Source: Echinometra lucunter (Eukaryota > Echinodermata > Echinoidea > Camarodonta > Echinometridae). Taken from it: a DNA stretch of 64,000 nt. Within the stretch, counting starts at the first letter, position 1. Every line of letters begins with the position of its first letter. Under the pieces are notes generated by a model that made no database searches, had not been told where the DNA came from, and worked only from the letters and a program-made list of their open reading frames with translations. The translations under genes and the position numbers were made by a program. The stretch covers positions 17,844,184 to 17,908,183 of the forward strand of contig CM057167.1 in the NCBI GenBank assembly GCA_029962745.1, given 5' to 3'. Shown here piece after piece: positions 27,601 through 38,316 of the stretch.

Positions 27601-29859
27601 CGGAGATGAGCGCACAAGCTGCCAGTGGAAGGGCAGCTCCACCTGCCTGAGGAATAAAAGAGGAAAGCAACAGAATATAAGCATACCTGCTAACCCTGCA
27701 AGTAAAAATATAGGGACAAATGATTAACAAACTGTCAGAAATAGGGATATTCCTGAATTTCCTATACATTACTACAGACAGATTTTTGCAAGAATAGGAA
27801 TGCAGGGTCTTCACAGGTGAAAATTGCTCTTTCCTTTTCCTAAAAATAGGGACTGTCCCTATTAAATAGCGGCAGTTGACAGGTATGCATAAGTAAGAGA
27901 GGGGCTTCTCCCTCCCCCCCCCCCCTTCCTCTCACTTAATCTTTTATCTACAGGTGTGGTGGTTTAGTTGATGCGTCACCCGACTGTGGATCTTGTGGTC
28001 TGAGTTTGACTCCCGCCTCGGCACTAATGTCCTTTGGCAAGATATGAATCTACATTTGCAACTATCCACCCAAGCGTTAAGAGGGTACCCGGTAGGATGG
28101 GATAGTAATTGTGGTTTTTATTCAGCATTGTGAGCATCTGCAAAAGACGCCTGGCTGGAATGCTCCCCAGGGAGTGGAGAAAGTGCGTACGTTGTGTGTG
28201 GCAAGCCTGAATCCAATGACCGAGGTGATAATACTTCTGTTTTAAAGTGCTTGGAGACATCGCAGATGTATTATGCGCTATAAAAATCCAGAATATTCTT
28301 ACAATTATTTAGATATCTTAACCACGTGGGTCAAGTTCTGCTCTTTTGGAATAGCTCACATTTTCACAGACTCACTGGCTCAGTATTTAATAAGATAAAC
28401 AAAATGTCCCAAAATGGTAGAATGAATTGAAAGGAATAGAGTTGAAAGAAACCTGAAAGGAATAGAGTTGAAAGAAACCAAAAATCAATAGAACACATGA
28501 GAATTTACTCAGTAGAAGACAGAAATAAACTTACGTTAGATTCCTAATGGTGAGTTCTTCAGTGACATAGGTCATGGGGTTGATATCTTCAAATCTGATG
28601 TGATTCCTAGCCGTGACATCAGCCAGTTCTCCAGGGGTGGGATGGGTCTCACTTCCTGAAGCTGATTCTAGCTGCACCCTTGCTCTCTGACCCTCACCTA
28701 AATGCATAAAGATAAGACATATAGTTTGAATACAGAGTTACATTTAGAAAACACCCTTCTTGGTCAATTTAAATGTTGTTCTATTAATATCTTCCTTCGT
28801 TATTGGATTGAACAGCTTTGGCACCACTTATCGTGAAAGACATCAGCGGCCATGTAGAGTTTTGGTAGCAAAACGAGAATTGGTATGGAACCATGTCCGC
28901 CTTGCATGAAAAATATACATGTGTGAGATAATGCGATATTCTCTTCATGATTTCTGGTGAATATTATATCGTAAATATCTGAAAGGAACACAATAGAACG
29001 GTTATACTCTGCCCTACACTATGACCCCTGCACAACATTCACAGCGCTTTGCTGTGCCTGTCACACAACAGAATTCCTGCTGGGTTTTACACGTGGGCAG
29101 GCACTGTGTGATGGATGTCAATGTTGTTTTCAAGGACTTAAAAACTTAAGTTTTGACATTTCGATTGTAAAATGCACCCACTTACATGAGTTTTTGTGTA
29201 AAGTCCTTCTCGTCAAAATAGTTTTACGATACAATCTTTCATATCATCCGTCAAGGAACTTGAATAGTAAAAGTTACTTTTTTTAGATTTCCCAAACTAT
29301 ACACTATCTTTAAGGGCATTTCTTCAATGTAATACAGCTTTGTAAGTATTAAACAGAATGCATTATTTAGCTAGAGAACAGTTTTGTTTTTTTGTTTTTT
29401 TTACTATTCAGGATCAAGTTACATGTCTGCAGTAGATTTCAGTCATTCCTAAACAATTCTTAAGGGCCATTTCATTTCTTGTACTTTACCTTTCAGGGTG
29501 AAGTGCTTGACAGTGCAGTTATCACAGACTATTGTGATTTCCTCCTCACATACTTGGGTATCTGTTGGCTTGAATGATACCTAGGAAAAATAGGAACAAG
29601 AAGGTGTGTTTCCACTAAACTTCGAAATGTTATGGAAGAGATTGAAAATACTATGACAAAGACTAAACTTTGCAGGAGTTCTAAAAGTGTGAGATATGTT
29701 TGTTTTTCAAGAGATTAAGCACCTTCTACAGGAATTTCATCCAAGCAAACTCACATGCCTATCAATTTGATAAGCCAATTTGAAACTATTCACAATATTG
29801 GTGTTTTTGTGGGTAAAGCTGGCTTGTTCTATGAATTACATGTTCTGAAATACATAGGG

Positions 29860-29893
<34 letters not shown>

Positions 29894-32800
29894 GGGGGGG
29901 GGGGTTAAAACTGGGTACTCATCTCATGCACCTGGGTAAAAAATTCTTTTTTTCTCACGACAGCTATTCTCTGAAAAAAATAGCTCCTGTGGACAACTTT
30001 CCAGGAGCTTTTTCTAGGCCCAAGGGAGCTATGTTGAATTTTAATTGGTGATATCCAATCTTCTCCTTGGGAAGATATCCAATTTTCTCCTTGAGAGTAT
30101 GTGTAATTGAGTATCAGTATGATGCATTAATAGCGTGTTGTTTCAAGAAATGTTAATTCTGCTGCTCAAAGATCACGGTTCGCAAATTTATTGCTTACTT
30201 TCAGAGCTGAGGCGAGGGCAACTCTGCAGAAAATGGTTGCCCCAAAGAATTGGGTTTTAAGGATTTCAGGGAACTATTTGAGCTACGAGGGTGAAATCGC
30301 CCGTTGCCCTCGGGTATTTTGGTACTCACCTGTAGTGGTATAGCATGCCCCTCCATGATCTCAAACACTGCTGGGTAGAGCTGGAAAGGTGGAAGGTTGA
30401 CCCTGTCTCCTGTAGCGACAGACTGCAGAGAATACAACAAAGTGACATAAAGGTCACAATTATAGCTTATTCCTACAAGTTATATTCTTACATTCCCAGA
30501 AATTTTCACATCAATTACAGTAATCCAGGTCATAACACAAGCAGATGTCAAAGGGCAAGAAAAATCTAAAAATCACAATAACCCTAATTCTAAAACATAT
30601 ACCACGTAAAGGAGATATACAAGAAGAGCACAGAGCCAATTACTTCCTTTTAAAAAAAAATGAAAATTATAAGAAAAGTGTATAAGCCAGAATGACTTAA
30701 CTCTCGGTTTAATTAACAATGTAGGGTTGATTATAGCAATACTACTATAGTGTTAATCATTGGTAATCCATATATTCATGAACATATTAATCTAGACATG
30801 ACATCCCCACTGAATCATTACAACTAATCTCAGAATATGGTTAAGAACTTACTGAAAAGTTAGTTGCAGGCCAGCACTTCCTAGGCATGACACAAAAGCG
30901 TCCACTGCCTCCTAAGTTCCTGATCACAAACTCTGTATTAGAGGTTCCATCTACCAGGCAGTGTCCACAGTCTACAATGGGGGATACTGGAAAAGGGAGA
31001 ACAACACAGACAAAATAATCATTTCAAAACAGTGTACAGGTTTTGCAACCTTCTTGCCCCCCTCCAAAGATATCTTTTATATTTCTTTGCTCTTTTAACA
31101 AAATATTGACAATACGCTATTCTTGTTTCTGATTCTGATTCATTTGTTTCCACATTTCATAAAAAATACACAGTTGCCACAGTTAAGCACAAAGTGCTAA
31201 TGCATGTATATATGCACAGCAATGAAAGTACCCACATGAAAGTTGACTTGAGGTTTGGCCACCTCAAGTCGGCAGACCCCAAGTTGACAACGGAACTTAG
31301 AAAATTTTACGAGCAAATACAGTATGCCATACCTCAAGTCCACACAGAACTTGGAAAATTTTATGGCATACTGTATTTGCTCTTTCTAAGTTCTGTTGTT
31401 GACTTGAGGTCTGCCGACTTGAGGTGGCCAGACCTCAAGTCAACTTTCAAGTGGGAACTTCCATTGTTGCATATATATGCATGCCTGGAGAACACACTTG
31501 TGACCAAACCAGGTCACTTATAAATCCATGGAAAGAAAGGAACATTTGTGATTATACATCATATTGTATGCTGATAGAATGACATTATAAAATGACATGA
31601 CAAAATGACATGACAAAATGGCATGAAAAGTAGATGATTGAACACCATTTTGGCTAGCAACAAATGATGACTTCTGTGCAAAGCACAGAATATAGATATT
31701 TACCAAGAATAATTCATAAATACAATACAAATACATGAAACCTGTACTAAAATACCACAAAAGTATAGGTATGCAGCTCCGAAATGTTCTCATCTAGTTG
31801 CATGAATGACTTACATGTAAGAAGAGGTGGTGGCCTCTTTCCCAGGAGTTTCACTGTGATTGGTTGACTGGCCTGGGTGTTGACTGTAAGCTCGTCCTCG
31901 AAGTCCATGAGAGCATCAGGCATGAAGCGGATGTTGTATTGGCAGCTCATACCAGGAGCAACGATCCCCTCCTCACCAGGGAATTTCCCTACAGGCAAAG
32001 AAGGTCATTAAACTTACGCTCAAACCACATTTTCGACATATAGCAAGCTGCTTCAACAATATCTTTCATGGCGAAATGTATGGAGGGGGGGTACAAGAGG
32101 CAAGAGAAAATATTCTTTTTTTTTGGGGGGGGACATGCCAGCAAATAATGCCTCAGTCTATAATAACTGATAGATAAGTAATAACATAGAGAAACGGACC
32201 TACCGATCCTGAGGGTCAAAAAATAGTGACAAATGATTAAGAAACTAAAAAATAGGGACATTCTTGAATTTCCTATAGACCAATTTCACGTCCGGTTTAT
32301 GTATTTGGCCCTCTATCGGCGACGCCATTGCTGCGGTGGGCAAGCGCGCTGACCGCGATTGGCTCTGTGTACAAAATGAATGTAAGATATGAGATACGCC
32401 CGATATCGTTCCATTTACTTTATTCTAGATCAATAAAATAAAGCATGGATACATGGGTAGATGAGGTAAGACAATGGTCATATCTGACGGATGAAGGTAT
32501 GATGTATTTTTGCACTTTCGATGGTTTTTCAACTTAGTTTTGTCAGTAAAAGTTCGATTGCAGCATAGAAGCCGTAGTAAACGGGAGCCCTAAATCTTAC
32601 CCTGTTTACAAAGTCATGTTTTCACTCATTAAATTTTACGCCAAAGTACATAATGATAATGTTTCTTGACTTCAAAGTAATTGCTGTTGATGTTTTTACC
32701 CACTGGCGACGAATTCCTTCACATTGCTTACGGAAACCTGGGTAGGGAGTACGGCTTCTCACACAAACAGGCTTCGTGAGTCAAAAGCGAGTGAATTTCG

Positions 32801-35800
32801 CACTCAGTTAGCTTCCAATTTTTAAACTTTCTTTAATTCTTGTGGCATGTGAGCACCGCACAGCTGCGACCTGAACTTCCCTGATAATTTCTCATTGCAA
32901 ATATTAAAATAAATCTGCATATTCTGGTCAAAATAGACAAAAAATCGAACGAATGTACATAACGCGCTATTGACTTGTGTACTATAAAAGTTGGAGCGCC
33001 CACCGCAGTATGTCGAACTGTGTCGAACAGTCTGCTGCCCTCTTGCGTTGTGAAATTGGTCTATACATTACTACAGACAGATCTGTAGAGAAATAGGGAC
33101 TAAAGGTCGTCAAGTGTGAGAACTGCTCTTTCCTTATCCCCAAAATAAGGAATGTCCCTACTAAATACTACAGTTGACAGGTATGCAGAAATATAGGCAT
33201 ACTATGCTTTATATCTCATGTAATCTGTTGTGGCAGATTGTGATTTTTATTTGCATATATATATGCATTTTGCCTGATTCAAGTTCAGTTTTAGATATGG
33301 ATTTATCCCCAAAACCTATTAAAAAAAAAAACAGAACATGTAGAAAAATTAAGGCTTCTTGCAATGCTGTTTCCAAAAAGCAAATCCATTTTCATAAACT
33401 CAACTCACCTAGACCAACCGCAAAGTATTCGGTCTTGGGAGGAAGGACCCTGAGTGGACGACTTGCTGCAGAAACATTCTTGAGATCAAGGGTCATTTCA
33501 TAGACCTGACCTACTTTATAGTCACTGAAGACGATTGTAGATGGGGAGGGTACAAAGACAACGGAGGGTTCCTTTTTCCTGGAAAAAAACAAACAAGGAT
33601 TATGGATAAGTTAAATGAAATGAACTTCAAAAAGGAATGTTTACGTAAGACATGAAGTTCAAATACTCCAAATATATTAGGTCAAATTTATAGAAATTCA
33701 ATGAAATATGTTTACCATTTGTGAAAATAAGAAAAGGAAGACAAAATGAGAGCATCTAATAAAGAATGACCTACTCCAAGGCTGTAATATCACTTTGGGG
33801 GGTTCATACACCTATAGGCCAGAATTCACAAAAGAATCATATCCAATTATCTGTTTTCTTCAAGTCTGCTCATGGCCAATATGCGCAAATTTACGCTTAT
33901 TTTGGTATGCTTGCGGAGGTTTAAACCTCTTTCGTGAATTCCTGCCATATTTTTTTCAGCTTTCTAGTGCCAGAATATCCTCTACCCCTTCACGTCCTGC
34001 TTCACATCCAACAGATGACTTCTCGCATTATCACATCTTACCCAGTATCAATGACTGTTGGCTTGGCTCCTCCTAGCTTGTGGCTGATGGTATTAGGGTT
34101 GACCAGCGTCCGCCCTCCACCCTGCGATGAAGGGGGTCGGTGGCGTGGGTTGCGCAGGAAGTTTGACTTGTTGAAGACTATGGCCATGTCCTTACGGTTC
34201 CGTTCACGCGTTTGGGGTGATGTTATCTCTCGCCACTTGTTTTTGGATTCATTCTTCTGTAGAGATCACAATCATTCAAAGTTTAAAATCATGCATTTGT
34301 TCTGTAATTGTATGATATTACACTTCAATGTTTATGTTTCAAAGTATACTTTTCTTGTCTTATGTCAGTCATTAGGTTTCCTGGCTATTTTTATGTGAAC
34401 ATTCAAATCAACTGAATCTGCAATAGAACAATAATCGTACAATACTTATAATAAAAACAATAATGATAATAAGAGATATAACAAAAGTATGATAACTTCA
34501 ATTAAAACATTCATAAAACTAGATGAATCCTCGACCGCGCGAGGTCAAAATTTATGCCTCCGCAATTGCCAGATCGGAAATATATGGCACATTTATGTTG
34601 ATTTTTTTATTTTCATGTATAAAATGACATCTTTGACCTTGTGACCCCCAAATCTAATGAGACAATTATGAGACTTCCATATGCATACATGAGCCAAGTT
34701 TGGAGATGAACTGTGACAGAGTTGTTAAGTTATAGCAAGAACAAGCAATTTTCATGTATATAATGACCTCTATAACCTTTGACCTTAAACCTTGAGACCC
34801 AAAAATCTAATCACATCATTGTCCCTCCCATATGCATACATGTGCCAAGTATGAAGCTGCTCCGTCAAATGGTTGTTGATTTATCGCGAGAATGGACCAT
34901 ATCTATGTACATAATGAACTCTATGACCTTTGACCTTTGACCTTGAGACCCCAAATTCTAATTAGATCATTGTCCTTCCCATATGCATACATGAATCAAG
35001 TTTGAAGTTGATCCATCAAATGGTTGTTGAGTTATCACAAGAACGAACCATTTCTATGTACATAATGACCTCTATGACCTTTGACCTTTGACCTTGAGAC
35101 CCCAAAATCTAATCAGATCATTGTCCCTCCCATATGCATACATGTGACAAGTTTGAGGTTGATCGGTCAAATGGTTGTTGAGTTATGGTGAAAACGAACC
35201 ATTTCTATGTACATAATGACCTCTATGACCTTTGACCTTGTGACCCCAAAATCTAATCAGATCATTGTCCCTTCCATGTGCATACATGAGCCAAGTTTGA
35301 AGCCAATCTGTCAAATGGTTCTTAAGTTATCGTGAGAACGAGCCATTTTTATGTGTATTATTACCTCTATGACCTTGACCCTTTGATTTTGACACTGCAA
35401 AATCTAATCAGATCATTGTCCTTCCCATATGCATACACGAGCCAAGTTTGAAGTTGATCCGTCAAACGGTTCTTAAGTTATCGCGAGAACGAAAACGGGA
35501 CAGACGGACGGACGGACGGACGACCCCGAAAACACAATGCCTCCGGCAACCACCTACGGTGGGCGGAGGCATAAAAATAATAGCACTGCTTAGCATTTCT
35601 TATGACTTAGAAACTATTTGTTTATGGTTAATCCATATACATTTTTAATACTTAAGATGTAGCAATCCTACTTACTCCTGAGGGTTTCTTAGGATGGTGA
35701 CCATTAATAGTAGCATCATGAAGATGTCCTTTGTCTCCTCCCTCCGTGTGTTTGGTGGATGTCTGTGTGGCTTCAGCGTAGTGTGGCATTACTCCAGCTG

Positions 35801-38316
35801 CAAAAGAAAGAAAGAATATTCACCGTTGAGTCAGGTGCGGCTCGTTATTCCAAAGGTTCGTTTTCCGAAGGTTCGTTATTGCGTACGCACAAATTTCGTA
35901 TACTTGGAGGATCACTAATCCGAAAATGAAATGGGGTTCGATATATGAAAGGTTCATTATTCCAAAAATGAAATAGGGTTCGTTAATCTGAAAATAAAAA
36001 AAGAAAATGAACCTTATTTCATTTTTGGATTAACGAACCTCATTACATTTTCAGACAAACAAACCCCCTTTCATTTTAGGACTAATAAACCCCATTTTAT
36101 TTTCGGATTAATGATCCATATTTCACTTTCAGAGAATCGAAATTTCAGAATAATGAGCTGTAACCATGGGGTCACACGTAATGTGTCGTAATCTACTGGT
36201 TAAAAAAAAATCACAAGACTATACTATACAAAGTACAGTATGTAGGTCTGAGCCCCAGCATGTCACTGATATAATGGGGGTAACTTTTAATCTGAAATTC
36301 CTACAAGTACCATAGTAAATGGTTGCCTGCTAGGAAGGTATTGCTTGAATACTGCGACCTGATCAACAAGTATCCTTGCTGACGCTTGAGAAACAATAAG
36401 AGAGCACACAGATTCACTGTTGTTGTAGATACATGTATGAGAGAAGCCAATAATATCATCTAACACTATGATTTGGCCAGGAACCCAATTATTTGCCACC
36501 CCCTCCCTCAATCACCAATAAGAAAGACAAAATAATAAAGACAAAATAATAAAAGTGGCCAATATCCTAGATATAATGAACACTTCCCACATTTATGGGC
36601 TTCCAACGCCACTGTAGAACCATTAATCCTAAAAAGTCCTATAACTCCCTTACTACCTAAACCACACTCTTAATGATTTACAAAATAAAGGTAGAGACTA
36701 GCAATAGTTCTCAGTGAAGAATAAATCCGTTCACTGTCAGGAGGCAAACATGTACTTACCTTGTGGGGCATGGGTGAGAGGGGGTTCAGCTGTGCTGAAA
36801 TCCTCCGGTACTATAAGCCCATGACTTCGTAACAGATCACTGTCCAAGCAGCTCTTCAGATTGGATTGAACTGCAGAGACAATGGAGATCATGTTGTCAG
36901 GTTAGATTGATGTGGGAAGATGATGGAAAGTACTTTATGCCTATCTCTTTCATCACATTACCAAATTAAATGGAAGTAGAGAAAAGATGGATATCCCTTC
37001 ATATCCATCATATTTATCATGAGACTCAGATTACAATGAATTGGAGAAACAATGAATATAAATTGATGTCTATCATATAAGATGTAATGCTAGATTGACC
37101 ATGAACAGAGAACAGAGTTCTCACATGATGTGAAGACACCACAGGTAGGTCGGTATTATTAGATGAATTGAAGACAAATAACATTCAAGATATTTCATAG
37201 TAAATTAATGGCTCACAAAGGTGTTTCTTTTACATAAAGAAAGACAGTAGCTTCAATCACAGACACGACGGGGAGAGGGAGTTCACCCTAAATGAGCCAC
37301 AATGCAGTAAATTGACTAAAACAAGTTGACAGTTGAAAAATTGTGAATGAATAGGAGGGAATATTTTTCAAGCATATAAAAACACAGCTGTCATCAACAA
37401 TGGTCCCTATGTATTTTCCCTAATCTGTATGTTATAAAAATACACAAATGTAAATTACACTATATTTTGTCTCATTGTTTTGAGGCAGTGATACTAATTG
37501 AGGTGATTCAATATCTCATGTCTGAATGGATCAATAGGAAGGTTGTTTTTTTTTTTTTTTTTACCAGGTGGCAAACCCAAGTCATGGTAGATATCACAGC
37601 CTTCTGCTGCTTGGTTCAGTATCTTTTCATCCTCTGCCATGGCTCTGGCTCTTGCTTGCATGATGTGACGTTCTAGCATGGCTGCCTCGGCCATACGCCT
37701 CTCACGCTCGGCTTGCACCTGAATACAACACAAAACATTTCAACACTTAAACATTTCAGGGGCAAATAAGTTTTGTATACTTTATGATCATGGTAAATCG
37801 AAACATTTATCACATTGTTGTTCATCTTCTGCAGAAATGGAAAACCTTATTATGGTACTGAACATCAACAATCAACCTCTTCTCCTATCTTGAATGTAGG
37901 TTGAAGGAAAAAAAAAAAACCCCTCCTCCTCCTCCCTTCCTCATACACACCCACTCTTTTGCTAAACACTGTTAGCGGAAAATATGAAAGTTCTTTGTAA
38001 GTCTTAGTCAAGCTTTCAGATTAGGAGTGATCAATTTTCATTTACCTTCCTAAGTTCCTCCACGTATTTCTCATGATAGGAGTCATCCCCGCTGCGTGAC
38101 TTGTTGAGGTTTTTCACTGTCTCCTGCTCCACCAAGTCTCTTGTGAAGATATCCCGGAAGGTCCTTGCCAAGACATGGGTCACATCCTGTGAACGACCGG
38201 AGGAAGGCCGCTGGAGGTACATCGGAGGCTCATCGTATGGTAGTTTTCCAACCTTTGCTGACATTGTGGATCTTTGTTTCTTCTGCTCATTCAGTCTGTT
38301 AGCTGAAGGGGGCTTT
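9662..38316 (-). CDS. DLEC1: DLEC1 / CFAP81, ciliary ASH(MSP)-domain protein, 29 coding exons (extreme 5' end unresolved)
   Basis: Exons in transcript order: 38046-38316, 37565-37718, 36760-36870, 35676-35797, 34042-34256, 33409-33578, 31815-31988, 30853-30986, 30330-30422, 29490-29580, 28535-28697, 27448-27646, 26370-26783, 25687-25911, 24876-25040, 24323-24465, 23628-23781, 22928-23038, 22333-22481, 17849-18055, 16937-17162, 15768-15942, 15137-15480, 14138-14358, 13414-13756, 12559-12723, 11062-11215, 10289-10409, 9662-9785. All phases match and yield 1,778 codons before TGA; human DLEC1 is about 1,755. Family-like stretches include DVTHVLARTFRDIF, AMLERHIMQARARA (coiled coil), GIVAPGMSCQY, DFGLVRLGQ, ALDFGENVEL and the C-terminus VRGQGTYDSRQEALVNP. 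Repeated 'DFG' beta-sandwich segments are ASH/MSP domains as in HYDIN-type ciliary proteins; FAP81 belongs to the flagellar central apparatus and mouse Dlec1 is needed in spermatogenesis. The first listed exon is entered in phase 2, so either a short upstream coding exon exists or translation starts at its Met at 38262-38264 (1,761 residues). The donor of exon 27 (GTCAGT) is weak. Exon 13 carries a long Ser/Pro/Gly/Asp-rich insert and exon 23 an acidic insert. Confidence 0.95.
10010..10050 (+). repeat. C homopolymer run
   Basis: More than 30 C with one A, after G runs at 9944-9960. Other homopolymers: G at 1816-1833, 3652-3664 and 7929-7952; T/G at 29862-29905; C at 39680-39698; G at 56256-56274. 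Confidence 0.85.
11736..12215 (+). repeat. Tandem-repeat element, family 3 (about 145-bp monomers with GGAC tail)
   Basis: Three diverged monomers start near 11751, 11897 and 12041, each with TATAATGA(G) then TGACCTTTGACCT-type motifs and a CTACCTACACA block, followed by a short GGAC/GGACAGA microsatellite at about 12178-12212. Layout is as in families 1 and 2, but monomer sequence differs. Lies in DLEC1 intron 26. Confidence 0.65.
13137..13352. mobile_element. MITE with GGGGGTGTTTCACAAAG ends
   Basis: Ends GGGGGTGTTTCACAAAGA / CTTTGTGAAACACCCCC. The arms continue imperfectly inward; non-coding. Lies in DLEC1 intron 25. Confidence 0.6.
14930..15080 (-). mobile_element. tRNA-derived SINE fragment
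   Basis: On the minus strand an A-box-like segment (tagaagagcaatgg) and a B-box-like segment (aggtttgaaacc) are followed by 'gccctttggtaaggcatta', the body motif seen in the SINE at 27953. Lies in DLEC1 intron 23. Confidence 0.45.
16038..16525. mobile_element. TA-flanked MITE, 488 bp
   Basis: Inverted ends AAGGCATTGGCTAAC / GTTAACCAATGCCTT with TA on each side. It is non-coding and slightly richer in CpG than its surroundings. Lies in DLEC1 intron 21. Confidence 0.6.
18480..21235 (-). mobile_element. hAT-like DNA transposon, internally deleted, nested in a family 2 array
   Basis: Terminal inverted repeats CATACCTGCCAAC / GTTGGCAGGTATG are flanked by a perfect 6-bp duplication, CAAATG (18474-18479 and 21236-21241); the intact monomer reads GGTCAAATGGTTG. 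Inside are remnants of a transposase on the minus strand (BED-type zinc finger at 19430-19694 and the C-terminal HHSNADCERVFSMV dimerisation region at 19199-19440). The 6-bp duplication fits the hAT subgroups with short target duplications rather than classical 8-bp hAT. Confidence 0.75.
19199..19694 (-). pseudogene. hAT-type transposase remnant (zinc finger joined out of frame to C-terminal domain)
   Basis: The 5' part starts MEKSTGGKKSARKQKYM and contains a BED-like finger (YCTICRVDISIGHGG, then NDIKKHTEKKKH). It stops soon after a junction near 19430. In another frame the downstream part reads HHSNADCERVFSMVVKNKRK and ends EALKVSNKPGL. The catalytic DDE core that should lie between them is missing, so the copy is dead. 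Confidence 0.75.
23467..23526 (-). other. Possible duplicated mini-exon of DLEC1 (copy of the 3' end of exon 17)
   Basis: This stretch in intron 17 encodes NQTMIPASYKWHR followed by a good donor (GTAAGC). It closely matches the end of the true exon 17 (NQTMLPASYQWQE, 23628-23781). Preceded by a possible CAG acceptor with a poor pyrimidine tract, it would be a 60-bp phase 0-0 exon that keeps the frame into exon 18. Only the 3' part of exon 17 is duplicated. It could be an alternative exon or a relic; the sequence alone cannot decide. Confidence 0.4.
23829..24022. mobile_element. MITE with AGATTCACAA / TTGAATTCTGG ends
   Basis: Imperfect inverted ends and internal 'gaaccatgg'-like palindromic segments. 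Related by its ends to the repeat at 33819-33948. Lies in DLEC1 intron 16. Confidence 0.4.
26905..27110 (+). repeat. GA-rich low-complexity region
   Basis: Two pure GA stretches (26907-26928, 27068-27088) in purine-rich DNA, in DLEC1 intron 12. Confidence 0.8.
27682..27887. mobile_element. 206-bp MITE sharing the hAT-like CATACCTG terminal repeat
   Basis: The ends CATACCTGCTAAC / GTTGACAGGTATG nearly equal those of the 18480-21235 element. The flanking hexamers TATAAG and CATAAG match at 5 of 6. It has no coding capacity. Lies in DLEC1 intron 11. Confidence 0.65.
27953..28312 (+). mobile_element. tRNA-derived SINE
   Basis: A tRNA-like head has an A-box-like segment (tggtttagttgatg) and a B-box-like segment (gagtttgactcc). 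A body motif 'gtcctttggcaaga' follows and the tail is 'tattatgcgctataaaaatc'. Lies in DLEC1 intron 11, next to the MITE at 27682-27887. Confidence 0.6.
29925..30310. repeat. Partial, inverted copy of the 58397-58999 element
   Basis: Segments 'cagctattctctgaaaaaaa' and 'caaagaattgggttttaagg' match the complement of 58670-58980. It adjoins a T/G homopolymer run (29862-29905) and ends just before DLEC1 exon 9. Confidence 0.5.
31201..31483. repeat. Long foldback (inverted repeat), arms about 120 bp
   Basis: The left arm from 31201 (tgcatgtatatatgc) through 'gaaagttgacttgaggtttg' and 'cagtatgcca' pairs with a right arm running back to 31483. Arm identity is about 90 percent with a few indels; the loop is about 20-30 bases. 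Each arm contains smaller palindromes (TTGAGGT..ACCTCAA). Lies in DLEC1 intron 7. Confidence 0.7.
32195..33185. mobile_element. Second copy of the CATACCTG-type MITE, split by a nested insertion
   Basis: The left part (32195-32277) and right part (33062-33185) together align to the 27682-27887 MITE (shared 'aatagggaca..cctgaatttcctata' and 'gttgacaggtatg' segments). They are separated by 784 bp of other sequence with its own terminal repeats. Lies in DLEC1 intron 6. Confidence 0.65.
32278..33061. mobile_element. 784-bp TA-type DNA element nested in a MITE
   Basis: Inverted ends GACCAATTTCAC / GTGAAATTGGTC are flanked by TATA on both sides, while the uninterrupted MITE at 27682 reads CCTATACATTAC at the same place, giving a TA or TATA duplication. 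It holds a short exon-like reading frame at 32445-32537 (MDTWVDEVRQWSYLTDEG...). Confidence 0.65.
33819..33948. mobile_element. MITE with GGCCAGAATTCAC ends
   Basis: Ends GGCCAGAATTCACAAAAG / CTTTCGTGAATTCCTGCC. About 130 bp, non-coding. Lies in DLEC1 intron 5. Confidence 0.5.
34516..35577 (+). mobile_element. Tandem-repeat element, family 2, uninterrupted copy
   Basis: Same 5' end (AAACTAGATGAATC, CGACC palindrome, TTTATGCCTCCGC), several 151-bp monomers, a GGAC microsatellite at about 35500-35525 and the same 3' hairpin ending GGCGGAGGCATAAA. Lies in DLEC1 intron 4. It serves as the uninterrupted reference for the copy at 18121-21800. Confidence 0.78.
35830..36168. repeat. Palindromic repeat rich in GTTCGTTATTCC motifs
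   Basis: Repeated 'aaaatgaaatagggttcgtt'-type units run forward to about 36000 and then inverted to about 36165; ends GGCTCGTTATTCC / GAATAATGAGCTG. Lies in DLEC1 intron 3. Confidence 0.5.

Noticed and set aside
33934..34398. 154-codon plus-strand frame
   Set aside because: Antisense shadow of DLEC1 exon 5 (34042-34256), which has matching splice sites and homology on the minus strand.
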